A DNA stretch of 64,000 nt from Actinomadura formosensis NBRC 14204. GTDB lineage: Bacteria > Actinomycetota > Actinomycetes > Streptosporangiales > Streptosporangiaceae. This document shows, piece by piece, positions 26,755 through 34,530 of the stretch (the first letter of the stretch is position 1; each line of letters begins with the position of its first letter). The translations under genes were made by a program, and so were the position numbers. Below the pieces are notes generated by a model, which was not told the origin of the DNA, did not search any database, and was given only the letters and a program-made list of their open reading frames with translations. Where the stretch lies: positions 1 through 64,000 of the forward strand of contig NZ_BCQQ01000002.1 in assembly GCF_001552155.1 (NCBI RefSeq). The letters run 5' to 3'.

Positions 26755-27447
26755 ATGACCGACCCCGCCGAAGCGGCGCCCGGCCTCGGCAAGGGCATGC
26801 CCACCTACATCGCGCTCGACGTCTCCAAGTCGATGCAGAAGCACGAGGGCCTGCTGAACGAGACCCTCGCCAAAATCATCAAGGAGCTGTACCTCAACCC
26901 CCGTGTCTCGGAGTTCGTGCACCTGTCGATCATCGCGTTCTCGTCCGCGCCCACGGTCGTGGTGAAGATGACGGAGCTGACGCGGATGCGGCAGATGCCG
27001 GTGCTGCGCTGCCACGGCGGCACCAGATTCGGGCCGCTGTTCGAGCTGCTCCGCGACCGGATCGACCTCGACGTCCCGCTCCTGCAGGACAAGGGCTACA
27101 GCGTCCTGCGGCCGGTCGTCTTCCTGCTGACCGACGGCGCGCCGACCGACCGGCCGACCGACGCGTGGCGGGAACCGCACCGCGCCCTGGTGGACAGGGA
27201 GTGGCGCCGGCATCCCCGGATCATCTCCTTCGGCTTCGGGGAGGCCGTCGAGGAGATCCTGCGCGCCATGTCCACCGTCCAGACCTACATGGCGGACCCG
27301 GCGCTGGGCGACGCCACGAGCGCCCTCCCCGAGGCGATGAACGGCATGCTGAGCAGCATGGTGGCCTCGGTGCAGGCGCGCCGGCTGATGCTGCCGAACG
27401 AGGTGGCGGGATACCGCGTCCTGTCGGAGGAGTACGTGGAGCAGTGA
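26755..27447 (+). CDS. TerY-like vWA domain protein
   Basis: 230 aa, essentially one vWA domain. MIDAS residues are ALDVSKSM (D22-x-S24-x-S26), the middle Thr is in the GGTRF loop, and D127 is in LLTDGAPTD. Length and motif spelling match stand-alone TerY-type vWA proteins, which pair with PP2C and kinase genes as here. It begins 31 bp after the kinase stop with a GAGGA-type RBS and closes the same-strand series that began at 3304. A metal-dependent protein-interaction adaptor within the triad is expected from the family. Confidence 0.88.
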   Translation: MTDPAEAAPGLGKGMPTYIALDVSKSMQKHEGLLNETLAKIIKELYLNPRVSEFVHLSIIAFSSAPTVVVKMTELTRMRQMPVLRCHGGTRFGPLFELLRDRIDLDVPLLQDKGYSVLRPVVFLLTDGAPTDRPTDAWREPHRALVDREWRRHPRIISFGFGEAVEEILRAMSTVQTYMADPALGDATSALPEAMNGMLSSMVASVQARRLMLPNEVAGYRVLSEEYVEQ

Positions 27448-27588
27448 AGCGAGCGGGCCGGCGCCCCGCCGTGCGGCGCGAAGCGGCGACCATTCCGACG
27501 GGCTGATCACTCGCCCCCGAACTGCCCCGGAAAAGAGGGTTCCCTGAAAGGGCTATTTGCCGTGAAATGGTGGAGGTGGTCGCCGTTC

Positions 27589-27607
27589 CGGCGCCACAAA
27601 GGCGCCG
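27589..27607 (+). other. Short perfect hairpin before the VOC gene
   Basis: CGGCGCC-acaaa-GGCGCCG (7-bp stem, 5-nt loop) lies just upstream of the GGAGGG ribosome site of the next gene. It could end transcripts of the long operon or act as a 5' leader hairpin. No U-tract follows. Confidence 0.4.
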
Positions 27608-27620
27608 AATTGGAGGGTCA

Positions 27621-28148
27621 ATGCCTGCGATCACGCACCGTTCGACCAAAGAGCCCGCGATCAAGTCCCGTTTCCTTTCGCATGGCACGCTCAAGATCAC
27701 CGATGTGACGGCGACCCGCCGCTTCTACGAGGAGGTGCTCGGGCTCGAAGTCGTCCAGCCGATGATGGCGGCGCTCTACATCCGGCTCGGCGGCGACCAC
27801 ACCTACGTGTGCCTGGAGTCGAAACCGGACCGTCCCGACATGCCGCTGCTCTACCACAACGGCCTCGACGTGGGCAGCGACGCCGAGGTGGACGAGGCGT
27901 ACGACCGGATCGCGGAGGTGGCCGACGAGTACGGCGTCAAGGAGCTGAACAAGCCCGTCCGCCAGCACGGCGTCTACTCCTTCTACCTCAAGGACCTCGA
28001 CGGCAACTGGTGGGAGATCGGCCACCTGCCGCCGGGCGGCTACCGTTTCCGGTTCACCGACCCGCGCAACGACCTCACCGGACGCACCGGCATCACCCCC
28101 CGGGAGGCCAAGGAGGTGTTCCTGAACCCGATCACCGAAACGGAGTGA
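27621..28148 (+). CDS. VOC/glyoxalase-family protein
   Basis: 175 aa from ATG 27621 after GGAGGG. A possible upstream GTG/ATG extension lacks this site. It has a vicinal-oxygen-chelate fold: SHGTLKITDVTATRRFYEEVLGLEV at the first beta-alpha unit, and DLDGNWWEIGHLPPGG in the last. His and Glu in these motifs are the expected metal ligands. This resembles glyoxalase/extradiol-dioxygenase-like enzymes, but the substrate is not predictable. It is transcribed alone after a 173-bp gap and convergent with the WYL regulator. Confidence 0.8.
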   Translation: MPAITHRSTKEPAIKSRFLSHGTLKITDVTATRRFYEEVLGLEVVQPMMAALYIRLGGDHTYVCLESKPDRPDMPLLYHNGLDVGSDAEVDEAYDRIAEVADEYGVKELNKPVRQHGVYSFYLKDLDGNWWEIGHLPPGGYRFRFTDPRNDLTGRTGITPREAKEVFLNPITETE

Positions 28149-28210
28149 CCCCAGAGGCGAGGGCACCACGACGACACCGCTTGCGGGACGGCCGTGGAAG
28201 GACGCGCCGA

Positions 28211-29170
28211 TCAGCCGGTGCCCGCCATCGCGGCGAGGCGGCGGGCGAGCAGGGCGGCGGCCTCCCGTAGCTCCGGTGGCTCCAGCACCTCCGCCTCGAA
28301 GCCCAGCCGGACCACGTGCATGGCGAGCCAGTTCAGGTCGTCCCCGCCGACGACGAGCACGCACCACCCGTCGCGATCGTCCTCGACGCGCCCCACCTGG
28401 GGCGGCACCAGCTCCCGCACCCGGTCGGGGTGGGCGCGCACCCGCACCCGGGCGAGATACCGGTACGGCGCCTGGGTCACGGACCGCTGCACGTAGGCGA
28501 CCGGGTCCGGATGCTCCCTCGCCCGGAACCGCCAGGTCGTCGCCACCACCTCGCGCATCCGGTCCAGCCGGAAGGTGCGCCAGTCGTCGCGGTCGACGTC
28601 CCAGGCCATCAGGTACCAGCGGCGGGCCGTGGCGACCATCCGCACGGGCTCGACCGTGCGCTCGCGCTCCTCGCCGCCGCGGCCGGCGTACCGGAACCGC
28701 ACCCGCACGGCGTCGCGGCAGGCCCGGGCGAGCGTCACCAGCAGCTCCGGGTCGATCTCGACACCGGGGCCGACCAGGGTCTCGGTGGCGCTGTGCACTG
28801 CCCGCACCTGCGCACGCAGCCGGGGCGGCATCACCTGGTCGAGCTTGGCGAGCGCCCGCAGCGCCGCCTCGCCCGCCCCGGCGACCGTGCCCCCCGACGC
28901 CAGCCGCAGCGACACCGCCGTCGCGATCGCCTCCTGGTCGTCCAGTAGCAGCGGCGGCAGCCGGGTGCCCGCGCCGAGCCGGTAGCCGCCGCCGACGCCC
29001 GCCGCAGCGTGCACGGGGTAGCCGACCGCGCGCAGCCGCTCCACGTCGCGGCGCACCGAGCGGTCGGTGACCCCCAGCTCGGCGGCCAGTTCGGCGGCGG
29101 TCCAGGACGGCCGGCGCTGCAGCAGTGCCAGCAACCGCAGCACCCGCTCGATCGTCCCCTCGACGGTCAC
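28211..29170 (-). CDS. WYL-domain (YafY-type) transcriptional regulator
   Basis: 319 aa from a GTG at 29170. An N-terminal HTH of DeoR/HTH_11 type spans about residues 18-50 (WTAAELAAELGVTDRSVRRD). It is followed by a WYL domain with RRWYLMAWDVDRDDWRTF near 185-202, and a WCX-like C-terminal extension. Such proteins sense nucleic-acid-like or small-molecule ligands and often control neighbouring genes. It is divergent from a DinB-family gene. A perfect 9-bp inverted repeat sits in the 61-bp space between them, just upstream of this start, so autoregulation and control of the neighbour are likely. Confidence 0.9.
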   Translation of the reverse strand: MTVEGTIERVLRLLALLQRRPSWTAAELAAELGVTDRSVRRDVERLRAVGYPVHAAAGVGGGYRLGAGTRLPPLLLDDQEAIATAVSLRLASGGTVAGAGEAALRALAKLDQVMPPRLRAQVRAVHSATETLVGPGVEIDPELLVTLARACRDAVRVRFRYAGRGGEERERTVEPVRMVATARRWYLMAWDVDRDDWRTFRLDRMREVVATTWRFRAREHPDPVAYVQRSVTQAPYRYLARVRVRAHPDRVRELVPPQVGRVEDDRDGWCVLVVGGDDLNWLAMHVVRLGFEAEVLEPPELREAAALLARRLAAMAGTG

Positions 29171-29175
29171 GCGTT

Positions 29176-29202
29176 CATCGTTCCACGAATCAAGGAACGA
29201 TG
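29176..29202. promoter_or_regulatory. Probable WYL-regulator operator
   Basis: Perfect inverted repeat CATCGTTCC (29176-29184) and GGAACGATG (29194-29202) with a 9-bp spacer, centred in the divergent intergenic region between the WYL regulator and the DinB-family gene. The symmetric arms are about 18 bp apart, suiting a dimeric HTH protein. Binding by this regulator is inferred from position. Confidence 0.65.
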
Positions 29203-29231
29203 CTGTCCGCTATAGGCGGCAGGGTGGGAAC

Positions 29232-29804
29232 ATGACCGACCAGACCTGGAACTCCCTGCTCCGCGAGCAGCTCGCCTGGCACTGGACCAGCCAGTTGCGC
29301 GATCGCCTCGACGGGCTCACCGATGACGAGTACTTCTGGGAGCCGGTGCCCGGCTGCTGGAACGTGCGCCCGCGCGGCACCGGCACCGCCCCGGTGCAGG
29401 CCGGGTCCGGCGCCGTGACCATCGACTTCGCGATGCCGGTGCCCGACCCGCCGCCGTTCACGACGATCGCCTGGCGGCTCGGGCACGTGATCGTCGGCGT
29501 GCTCGCGGCGCGCAACGCCGCGCACTTCGGCCGCGCGCCCGCCGACTACCAGTCGTTCGAGTACGCCCCGACCGCGGCCGCGGCGCTGGACCAGCTCGAC
29601 GCGGAGTACGCCGCGTGGCTGGCCGGGGTCGAGTCCCTCGGCGAAACCGGCCTCGCCCGCCCGTGCGGGGAGGCGGAGGGACCGTACGCCGAACGTCCGC
29701 TGGCGGCGCTGGTCCTGCACATCAACCGCGAGCTGATCCACCATCTGGCCGAGGTGTGCCTGCTGCGCGACCTGTACCTGCACACCGACCGGGAGGCGAG
29801 CTGA
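29232..29804 (+). CDS. DinB-superfamily (DinB_2-like) protein
   Basis: 190 aa from ATG 29232. An in-frame upstream start would run through the operator. The four-helix DinB plan is visible: LAWHWTSQLRDRLDGLTDDEYFWEP at the first helix, FTTIAWRLGHVIVG at the second, and a final helix with VLHINRELIHHLAEVCLLRDLY that supplies His ligands. Family members are thiol-S-transferase-like or uncharacterised metal-binding proteins. It is two bases from the following VOC gene, with which it probably forms a small operon controlled by the divergent WYL regulator. Confidence 0.85.
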   Translation: MTDQTWNSLLREQLAWHWTSQLRDRLDGLTDDEYFWEPVPGCWNVRPRGTGTAPVQAGSGAVTIDFAMPVPDPPPFTTIAWRLGHVIVGVLAARNAAHFGRAPADYQSFEYAPTAAAALDQLDAEYAAWLAGVESLGETGLARPCGEAEGPYAERPLAALVLHINRELIHHLAEVCLLRDLYLHTDREAS

Positions 29805-29805
29805 G

Positions 29806-30243
29806 ATGGCCCGCGACATCCAGATCACCTTCGACTGCGCCGACCCCGCCGGGCTGGCGGCGTTCTGGGCCGAGGCCCTCGGCTACCGGCTGCAGGACCC
29901 GCCCGCGGGCTTCGAGTCGTGGGATCAGGCGCTGGAGGCGATGGGCGTACCCCCCGGGAACCGCAACGACGCCTCGGCGCTGGTCGACCCCGAGGGCTCC
30001 GGGCCGCGGCTGTTCTTCCAGCGGGTACCGGAACCCAAACAGGCCAAGAACCGCGTGCACCTCGATGTGCGAGCCGCCCCCGGCCTCACGGGCGACGCGC
30101 GGATGGCGGCCCTGGAGGCGGCGGCCGAGCGGCTCGTCTCCCACGGCGCCACCCGGCTCCGCCGCCACGACCCCGCCCCGCCGCTCGGCGCCGGCCACAT
30201 CGTGATGGCCGACCCCGAAGGCAACGAGTTCTGCCTCGACTGA
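29806..30243 (+). CDS. VOC-family (glyoxalase-like) protein
   Basis: 145 aa; the ATG is one base after the DinB-family stop, with GGGAGG just before. The single-domain VOC fold has FDCADPAGLAAFWAEALGY at the start, VHLDVRA in the middle strand and DPEGNEFCLD at the end. This is the common actinobacterial glyoxalase_6 type. Metal-binding residues are less obvious than in the gene at 27621. Substrate unknown. Co-transcription with the DinB gene is likely. Confidence 0.85.
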   Translation: MARDIQITFDCADPAGLAAFWAEALGYRLQDPPAGFESWDQALEAMGVPPGNRNDASALVDPEGSGPRLFFQRVPEPKQAKNRVHLDVRAAPGLTGDARMAALEAAAERLVSHGATRLRRHDPAPPLGAGHIVMADPEGNEFCLD

Positions 30244-30312
30244 TCCGCGAGGACCCGCCGGGGCAGGGTGTGTGGTCATCGTGTGATCGATCGGGGTGGC
30301 CGGGCCTGCCGG

Positions 30313-30346
30313 GCGGCCCGCGTCCGGGAAGCGGGACGCGGGCCGC
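30313..30346 (+). terminator. Hairpin downstream of the DinB/VOC pair
   Basis: A 13-bp perfect GC stem, GCGGCCCGCGTCC / GGACGCGGGCCGC, with an 8-nt loop, 70 bp after the VOC stop. No T-tract follows, as is common for terminators in high-GC actinobacteria. Confidence 0.6.
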
Positions 30347-30555
30347 GCGGGACGGGTCGGAAACCGGCGGTGATCTTGGTGAACTCCCAGTTCCGCTGGT
30401 CGATGCCTGACCTGGGGTCCGTTCGCCGCTCTCTTCGACCACCCCTGCTGATGGGCCGAACCACCCCGGAGAAGTTCCGGAAACATCACTCCCTGGAGGT
30501 TGCCTGCGCGCCGATCTTCGCCATCGGGCCGCCCGTACAGGTGGGGGCGGGGGAG

Positions 30556-30586
30556 TTGCTAGTCTTAGCAATTGCTAATGTTGCTA
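30556..30586. promoter_or_regulatory. Operator cluster before the ArsR-family gene
   Basis: A perfect 14-bp palindrome, TTAGCAATTGCTAA (30565-30578), is flanked by additional TTGCTA units at 30556-30561 and 30581-30586. It lies ~63 bp before the regulator start. Related units recur before the hyc-like genes, implying the same repressor controls both. Confidence 0.75.
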
Positions 30587-30640
30587 CTTCGGCGGGTACG
30601 CTAGGGGAATGGTGCCACGGATGACCGGTGGGTGGGCGCG

Positions 30641-31000
30641 GTGAGCACGCCGCTGTACCAGTTGAAGGCGGAGTTCTTCAAGACGCTGGGCCATCCGGCG
30701 CGGATACGGGTGCTGGAGCTGCTGAGCGAGCGCGACCACGCGGTGGCCGAGATGCTGCCGGAGGTCGGGATCGAGCCGGCGCACCTGTCGCAGCAGCTCG
30801 CGGTGTTGCGGCGGGCGGGGCTCGTCGTCTCCCGCAAGGAGGGGGCGACGGTCATCTACTCGCTGACCAGCCCGCGGCTCGCGGAACTGCTGGCGGTGGC
30901 GCGGGAGATCCTGACCGGGGTGCTGTCCGGGCAGGCGGAGCTGCTGGACGAGATGCGCGCCTCCGGTCCCGCCGGCGGGCGGGGCCGCGAGGGCGCCTGA
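30641..31000 (+). CDS. ArsR/SmtB-family regulator of the hyc-like operon (Rv0081-like)
   Basis: 119 aa from GTG 30641; a GTG at 30632 would add three residues. The winged HTH begins LYQLKAEFFKTLGHPARIRV and has its recognition helix near LSQQLAVLRRAGLVV. There is no cysteine, so a Cys-based metal site as in arsenic sensors is absent. The gene order regulator, NuoB-like, antiporter-like, hycD, hycP, hycQ, hycE matches M. tuberculosis Rv0081-Rv0087, where Rv0081 is an ArsR-type regulator linked to hypoxia. Palindromes lie on both sides of the gene. Signal sensed here is unknown. Confidence 0.9.
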   Translation: MSTPLYQLKAEFFKTLGHPARIRVLELLSERDHAVAEMLPEVGIEPAHLSQQLAVLRRAGLVVSRKEGATVIYSLTSPRLAELLAVAREILTGVLSGQAELLDEMRASGPAGGRGREGA

Positions 31001-31024
31001 CCGCCCGCCGTCGGGGATGCGGCT

Positions 31025-31060
31025 CTAGCATCCTTATTAGTTGCTAAAATTTGCAATTGC
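31025..31060. promoter_or_regulatory. Second operator before the NuoB-like gene
   Basis: In the 91-bp gap after the regulator, TTAGTTGCTAA (31037-31047, a palindrome around TTG) and TTGCAATTGC (31051-31060) repeat the TTGCTAA/CAATTGC elements seen before the regulator. The stretch is clearly A/T-rich against its surroundings. It is probably a second promoter/operator for the structural genes. Confidence 0.65.
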
Positions 31061-31091
31061 GCATGTCAGTATTCGAGTTTCGGGGACCCGC

Positions 31092-31577
31092 GTGAGAGAC
31101 CTGTTCCGCAAGATCCGCAAGACCGGGCGCGTCGCGCAGGACGCGCCCCGAGCGCCCGAACCGGTTCTTCCCGAGCGCGCCCGCGACCTCGGTGGATCGG
31201 TCCAGATCCGGCACGTGGACGCGGGGTCGTGCAACGGCTGCGAGGTGGAGATCGCTTCGGCGTTCGGGCCCGTGTACGACGCGGAACGGTACGGCGCGCG
31301 GCAGGTGGCCTCGCCCCGGCACGCGGACGCGCTGCTGGTGACGGGCCCGGTCACGCGCAACATGGAGATGGCGCTGCGCCGCACCTACGAGGCCGTCCCC
31401 GAGCCGAAGGTCGTCATCGCGCTGGGCGACTGCGCGCGTAACTGCGGCGTGTTCGCCGAGGCGTACGGGGTCGTGGGCGCGGTCGGGGACGTCGTCCCGG
31501 TGGACCTCGAAATCCCCGGCTGCCCACCCGAGCCGGAGGCGATCGTCGCGGCGCTGCGCGGGCTGACCGGCCGATGA
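31092..31577 (+). CDS. NuoB/HycG-like iron-sulfur subunit
   Basis: 161 aa from GTG 31092, the same length as I recall for Rv0082. It keeps all four cysteines that hold the N2-type [4Fe-4S] cluster: SCNGCEVEI (two), LGDCARNCGVF and PGCPPEPEAI, plus the GPVTRNM turn of the family. It would pass electrons between the large subunit and the membrane module. A TTG at 31041 would place the N-terminus inside the operator and is rejected. The stop overlaps the next ATG. Confidence 0.88.
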   Translation: MRDLFRKIRKTGRVAQDAPRAPEPVLPERARDLGGSVQIRHVDAGSCNGCEVEIASAFGPVYDAERYGARQVASPRHADALLVTGPVTRNMEMALRRTYEAVPEPKVVIALGDCARNCGVFAEAYGVVGAVGDVVPVDLEIPGCPPEPEAIVAALRGLTGR

Positions 31578-33589
31578 CGTCCGTCGCCTTCCCGGCCGCC
31601 CTCGGGCTGACCCTGCTGGCCGCCGTCGCGGGGCTCGTCCTGCCGCGCGGGCCCAGGCGGGTGACGGCCGGGGTCCTCACCGCGGGCGGTGGAGCGGCCG
31701 CGGTCGTCGCCGGCGCCGCGGCGATGCGGGGCGGGGACTGGAGCGCGCGGCTGCCCGGCCTGCTGCCGCTCGCGGGCGCCCGGCTGGCGCTGGATCCGCT
31801 CGGCGGGCTGTTCCTCGCCGTCACCGGAGCCGTGGCCGTCTGCGCCGCCCTCTACGGGATCGGCTACACCCGCCACGGCGGCCTGGACGGACGCGTGCCG
31901 CAGACGATGGTGCCCGTCTTCCTCGCGGCGATGACGCTGGTCCCGGCGGCGGCGAGCGTGAGCACGTTCCTGCTGGCGTGGGAGCTGATGGCGCTGGCGT
32001 CGCTGCTGCTGGTCGTGGCCGAGCACCGGAGCCGGGACGAGGTCCGGGCGGCGGGGCTCTGGTACGCGGTCATGACGCACCTGGGGCTGGTGGTGATCCT
32101 CGGCGGCCTGGCCGGGTTCGCGGCCGCCGCGCACAGCGAGTCGTTCGAGGGGCTCCGCGCCGCGGCGGACGGGCTCCCGGCGGCGGGCCGCGGCGCCGTG
32201 TTCCTCGCGGTCTTCGCCGGTTTCGCGTCCAAGGCCGGGATCGCGCCGCTGCACGTGTGGCTGCCGCGCGCCCACCCCGAGGCGCCGAGCCACGTGTCGG
32301 CGCTGATGAGCGCGGCCATGGTGAACCTCGGCGTGTACGGGATCGTCCGGGTGGGTTTCGACCTGCTGGGCGGCGGGGCGGCCTGGTGGTGGCTGCTCGT
32401 CCTGGCGGCGGGCGGGGCGTCGGCGCTGTACGGCATCCTCCAGGCGGCCGTGGCCGGCGACCTCAAGCGGCTGCTGGCCTATTCGACCTGCGAGAACATG
32501 GGCCTGGTCCTGGTGGGCGTGGGCGCGTCCGGGCTGTTCGCGGTGTCCGGCGCGCGCGCCCTGTCGGCGCTGGCGCTGACCGCCGCGCTGCTGCACATCG
32601 TCAACCACGCGGGGTTCAAGACGCTGCTGTTCCTCGCGGCCGGCTCCGTCCTGCACGGCACCGGCACCCGGGACCTGGACGCCCTCGGCGGCCTGCGGAC
32701 GACGATGCCGGCCACCACGGCGCTCTTCGGCGTCGGCGCCCTGATGGCCTCCGCGCTCCCGCTGGGCAACGGCTTCGTCAGCGAGTGGCTGCTCCTGCAG
32801 AGCCTCATCCACGCGCTCCCCTCCGGCGGGACGCTGACGGCGGTCACGATGCCGCCGGCGGTGGCCGTCGTGGCGCTGTCGGCGGGCCTCGCGATCGCCA
32901 CGTTCGTGAAGGCGTTCGGCGTCGGGTTCCTGGCGCGGCCCCGCAGCTCCGCCGCGGAACGTGCCCGCGAGGCCCCGGCACCGATGCTCGCCGGGATGGC
33001 CGTGGCCGCGCTGTGCTGCGTCCTGCTGGCGATCTCCCCGGGGGCCGTCCTGCCGGCGCTCGCCCGGTCCGTCGCCGTCGCGGCTCCCGGGCCGGACGCG
33101 GTGACGGGGCCGGTCACACTGCACCTCACCGGGCTGGCCGGCACCATGTCGCCGCTGCTCATCGCCGCGTTCCTGCTGGTCGCCGTGGTCGGGCTGCTCG
33201 CCCTGCTGCGCGTCGCCGCGACCCGCCGGACGGCCCGCCGCCGGGCGCGGCTGTGGGACTGCGGCGCCGGCCCGATGTCGGCGCGCATGGAGTACACGGC
33301 GACGTCGTTCGCCGAACCGCTGCAGCGCGTCTTCGACGACGTCCTCGCACCCGAAACCGACCTCGACGTCACGCCCCTGAAGGAGTCGGCCTATCTCGTG
33401 AACAGCGTGACCTACCGGACGCGAGTCGGCGACCGGATCGAACATCGGCTGTACCGCCCCGTCCTGACCGCCGCCGCGCGGGCGGGCGAGGCGGCGCGCG
33501 GGCTGGCCAACGGCAGCGTGCACCGCTATGTCGGGTACGGCTTCTACACCTTCACCGGCCTGCTGATCGCCCTGGCGGTGATCCGGTGA
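31574..33589 (+). CDS. HyfB/NuoL-like proton-conducting membrane subunit
   Basis: 671 aa, polytopic (about 14-16 hydrophobic helices), of the Mrp-antiporter/NuoL-M-N family. Recognisable parts are VFLAVFAGFASKAGIAPLHV (lysine-bearing helix and PLHVWLPRAHP loop), the LMSAAMVNLGVYGI helix and the LLAYSTCENMG loop. A soluble extension near the C-terminus (MSARMEYTATSF) and a final membrane helix match hydrogenase-4 subunit B proteins, and position matches Rv0083. It is expected to move H+ or Na+ as the peripheral arm is reduced. ATGA overlap with the NuoB-like gene and GTGA overlap with hycD. Confidence 0.9.
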   Translation: MTSVAFPAALGLTLLAAVAGLVLPRGPRRVTAGVLTAGGGAAAVVAGAAAMRGGDWSARLPGLLPLAGARLALDPLGGLFLAVTGAVAVCAALYGIGYTRHGGLDGRVPQTMVPVFLAAMTLVPAAASVSTFLLAWELMALASLLLVVAEHRSRDEVRAAGLWYAVMTHLGLVVILGGLAGFAAAAHSESFEGLRAAADGLPAAGRGAVFLAVFAGFASKAGIAPLHVWLPRAHPEAPSHVSALMSAAMVNLGVYGIVRVGFDLLGGGAAWWWLLVLAAGGASALYGILQAAVAGDLKRLLAYSTCENMGLVLVGVGASGLFAVSGARALSALALTAALLHIVNHAGFKTLLFLAAGSVLHGTGTRDLDALGGLRTTMPATTALFGVGALMASALPLGNGFVSEWLLLQSLIHALPSGGTLTAVTMPPAVAVVALSAGLAIATFVKAFGVGFLARPRSSAAERAREAPAPMLAGMAVAALCCVLLAISPGAVLPALARSVAVAAPGPDAVTGPVTLHLTGLAGTMSPLLIAAFLLVAVVGLLALLRVAATRRTARRRARLWDCGAGPMSARMEYTATSFAEPLQRVFDDVLAPETDLDVTPLKESAYLVNSVTYRTRVGDRIEHRLYRPVLTAAARAGEAARGLANGSVHRYVGYGFYTFTGLLIALAVIR

Positions 33590-34530
33590 CCGGGATCATC
33601 GGGGCCGTCCTGCAGGTCGTCCTGGTGGCGGCCGGGGCGCCGCTGCTCGTCGGGCTGATGCGCCAGGTGCGGGCCAGAGCCGAGGGACGAGCCGGCGCCG
33701 GAATCCTGCAACCCTGGCGCGACCTGCGCAAACTGCTGCGCAAGGAGCCGATCACCCCGCACGGCACGGGCCCGCTGTTCCGCATGGCGCCGCTGCTGCT
33801 CGCGGGCACGACGCTCGTGGTCGCGGCCATGATCCCCCTCGTCACGACGCGGTCCCCGCTGGACGGCGCCGCCGACCTGTTCGCCGTGACCGCCCTGCTG
33901 GCCCTCGGCACGGTCGCGCTCGCGCTGGCCGGACTCGACACCGGCACCGCGTTCGGCGGCATGGGCGCGAGCCGCGAGATGGTCGTGCTCGCGCTGGTGG
34001 AGCCCACCATCCTGCTGTCGACGTTCGCGATGTCGGTCCGGGTCGGCTCCACGAACCTCGGCGCGATCGTCACCTCCGTCCTCGACGACCCGCAGCAGGT
34101 CGTGTTCCCCGCGAGCCTGCTGGCGCTCGTCGCCCTCGTGGTCGTCGTGATCGCCGAGGCCGGGCGCATACCGGTGGACAACCCGTCCACGCACCTCGAA
34201 CTCACGATGATCCACGAGGCGATGGTGCTGGAGTACGCGGGGCCCGACCTGGCACTGGTCGAGTGGGCGTCGGCGATGCGGCTGACCGTGCTGCTCGGCC
34301 TGCTCGCCGGCCTGTTCGCCCCCTGGGGCATCGCGGTGGACTCCCCGGCGATGCTGCCGGTCGGCGCCGCGGCCATCGCCGCCAAGGTCGCGGTCGCGGG
34401 CGCCGCGCTGGCCGCCGCCGAGGTCTTCATGGCCAAGCTCCGCATGTTCCGGGTGCCCGAACTGCTCGCCGGCTCGTTCGTGCTCGCGCTGTTCGCCGTC
34501 GCCTCCTCCTTCTTCCTGGTCGCGCCATGA
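33586..34530 (+). CDS. hycD: HycD/HyfC/NuoH-like membrane subunit
   Basis: 314 aa from the GTG overlapping the previous stop. It is a NuoH-type quinone-site subunit with about eight membrane helices. The hallmark cytosolic loops are present: GRAGAGILQPWRDLRKLLRKE near residue 40, and EAGRIPVDNPSTHLELTMIH near 190, including the conserved Pro and Glu residues. EYAGPDLAL follows. It anchors the iron-sulfur arm to the membrane. Length agrees with M. tuberculosis hycD (Rv0084) as I remember it. Confidence 0.92.
   Translation: MTGIIGAVLQVVLVAAGAPLLVGLMRQVRARAEGRAGAGILQPWRDLRKLLRKEPITPHGTGPLFRMAPLLLAGTTLVVAAMIPLVTTRSPLDGAADLFAVTALLALGTVALALAGLDTGTAFGGMGASREMVVLALVEPTILLSTFAMSVRVGSTNLGAIVTSVLDDPQQVVFPASLLALVALVVVVIAEAGRIPVDNPSTHLELTMIHEAMVLEYAGPDLALVEWASAMRLTVLLGLLAGLFAPWGIAVDSPAMLPVGAAAIAAKVAVAGAALAAAEVFMAKLRMFRVPELLAGSFVLALFAVASSFFLVAP

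Larger units (their letters stand above)
30244..30640. other. 397-bp intergenic region
   Basis: No convincing gene. It holds a strong hairpin near its left end (30313-30346) and the palindromic operator cluster near 30556-30586. Between them (about 30350-30550) short open frames on both strands have no recognisable domain or good ribosome site. Confidence 0.6.

Noticed and set aside
30350-30550. Short frames between the VOC terminator and the ArsR operator, considered as a transposase scrap
   Set aside because: No motif long enough to support a family; composition fits noncoding DNA.
31041-31091. TTG start extending the NuoB-like protein by 17 residues
   Set aside because: It lies inside the A/T-rich operator, lacks a ribosome site and adds residues absent from the family.
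31385-33523. 712-codon minus-strand frame opposite the HyfB-like gene
   Set aside because: Low-complexity RRHGQ-type composition and complete overlap with a conserved membrane protein mark it as a shadow.
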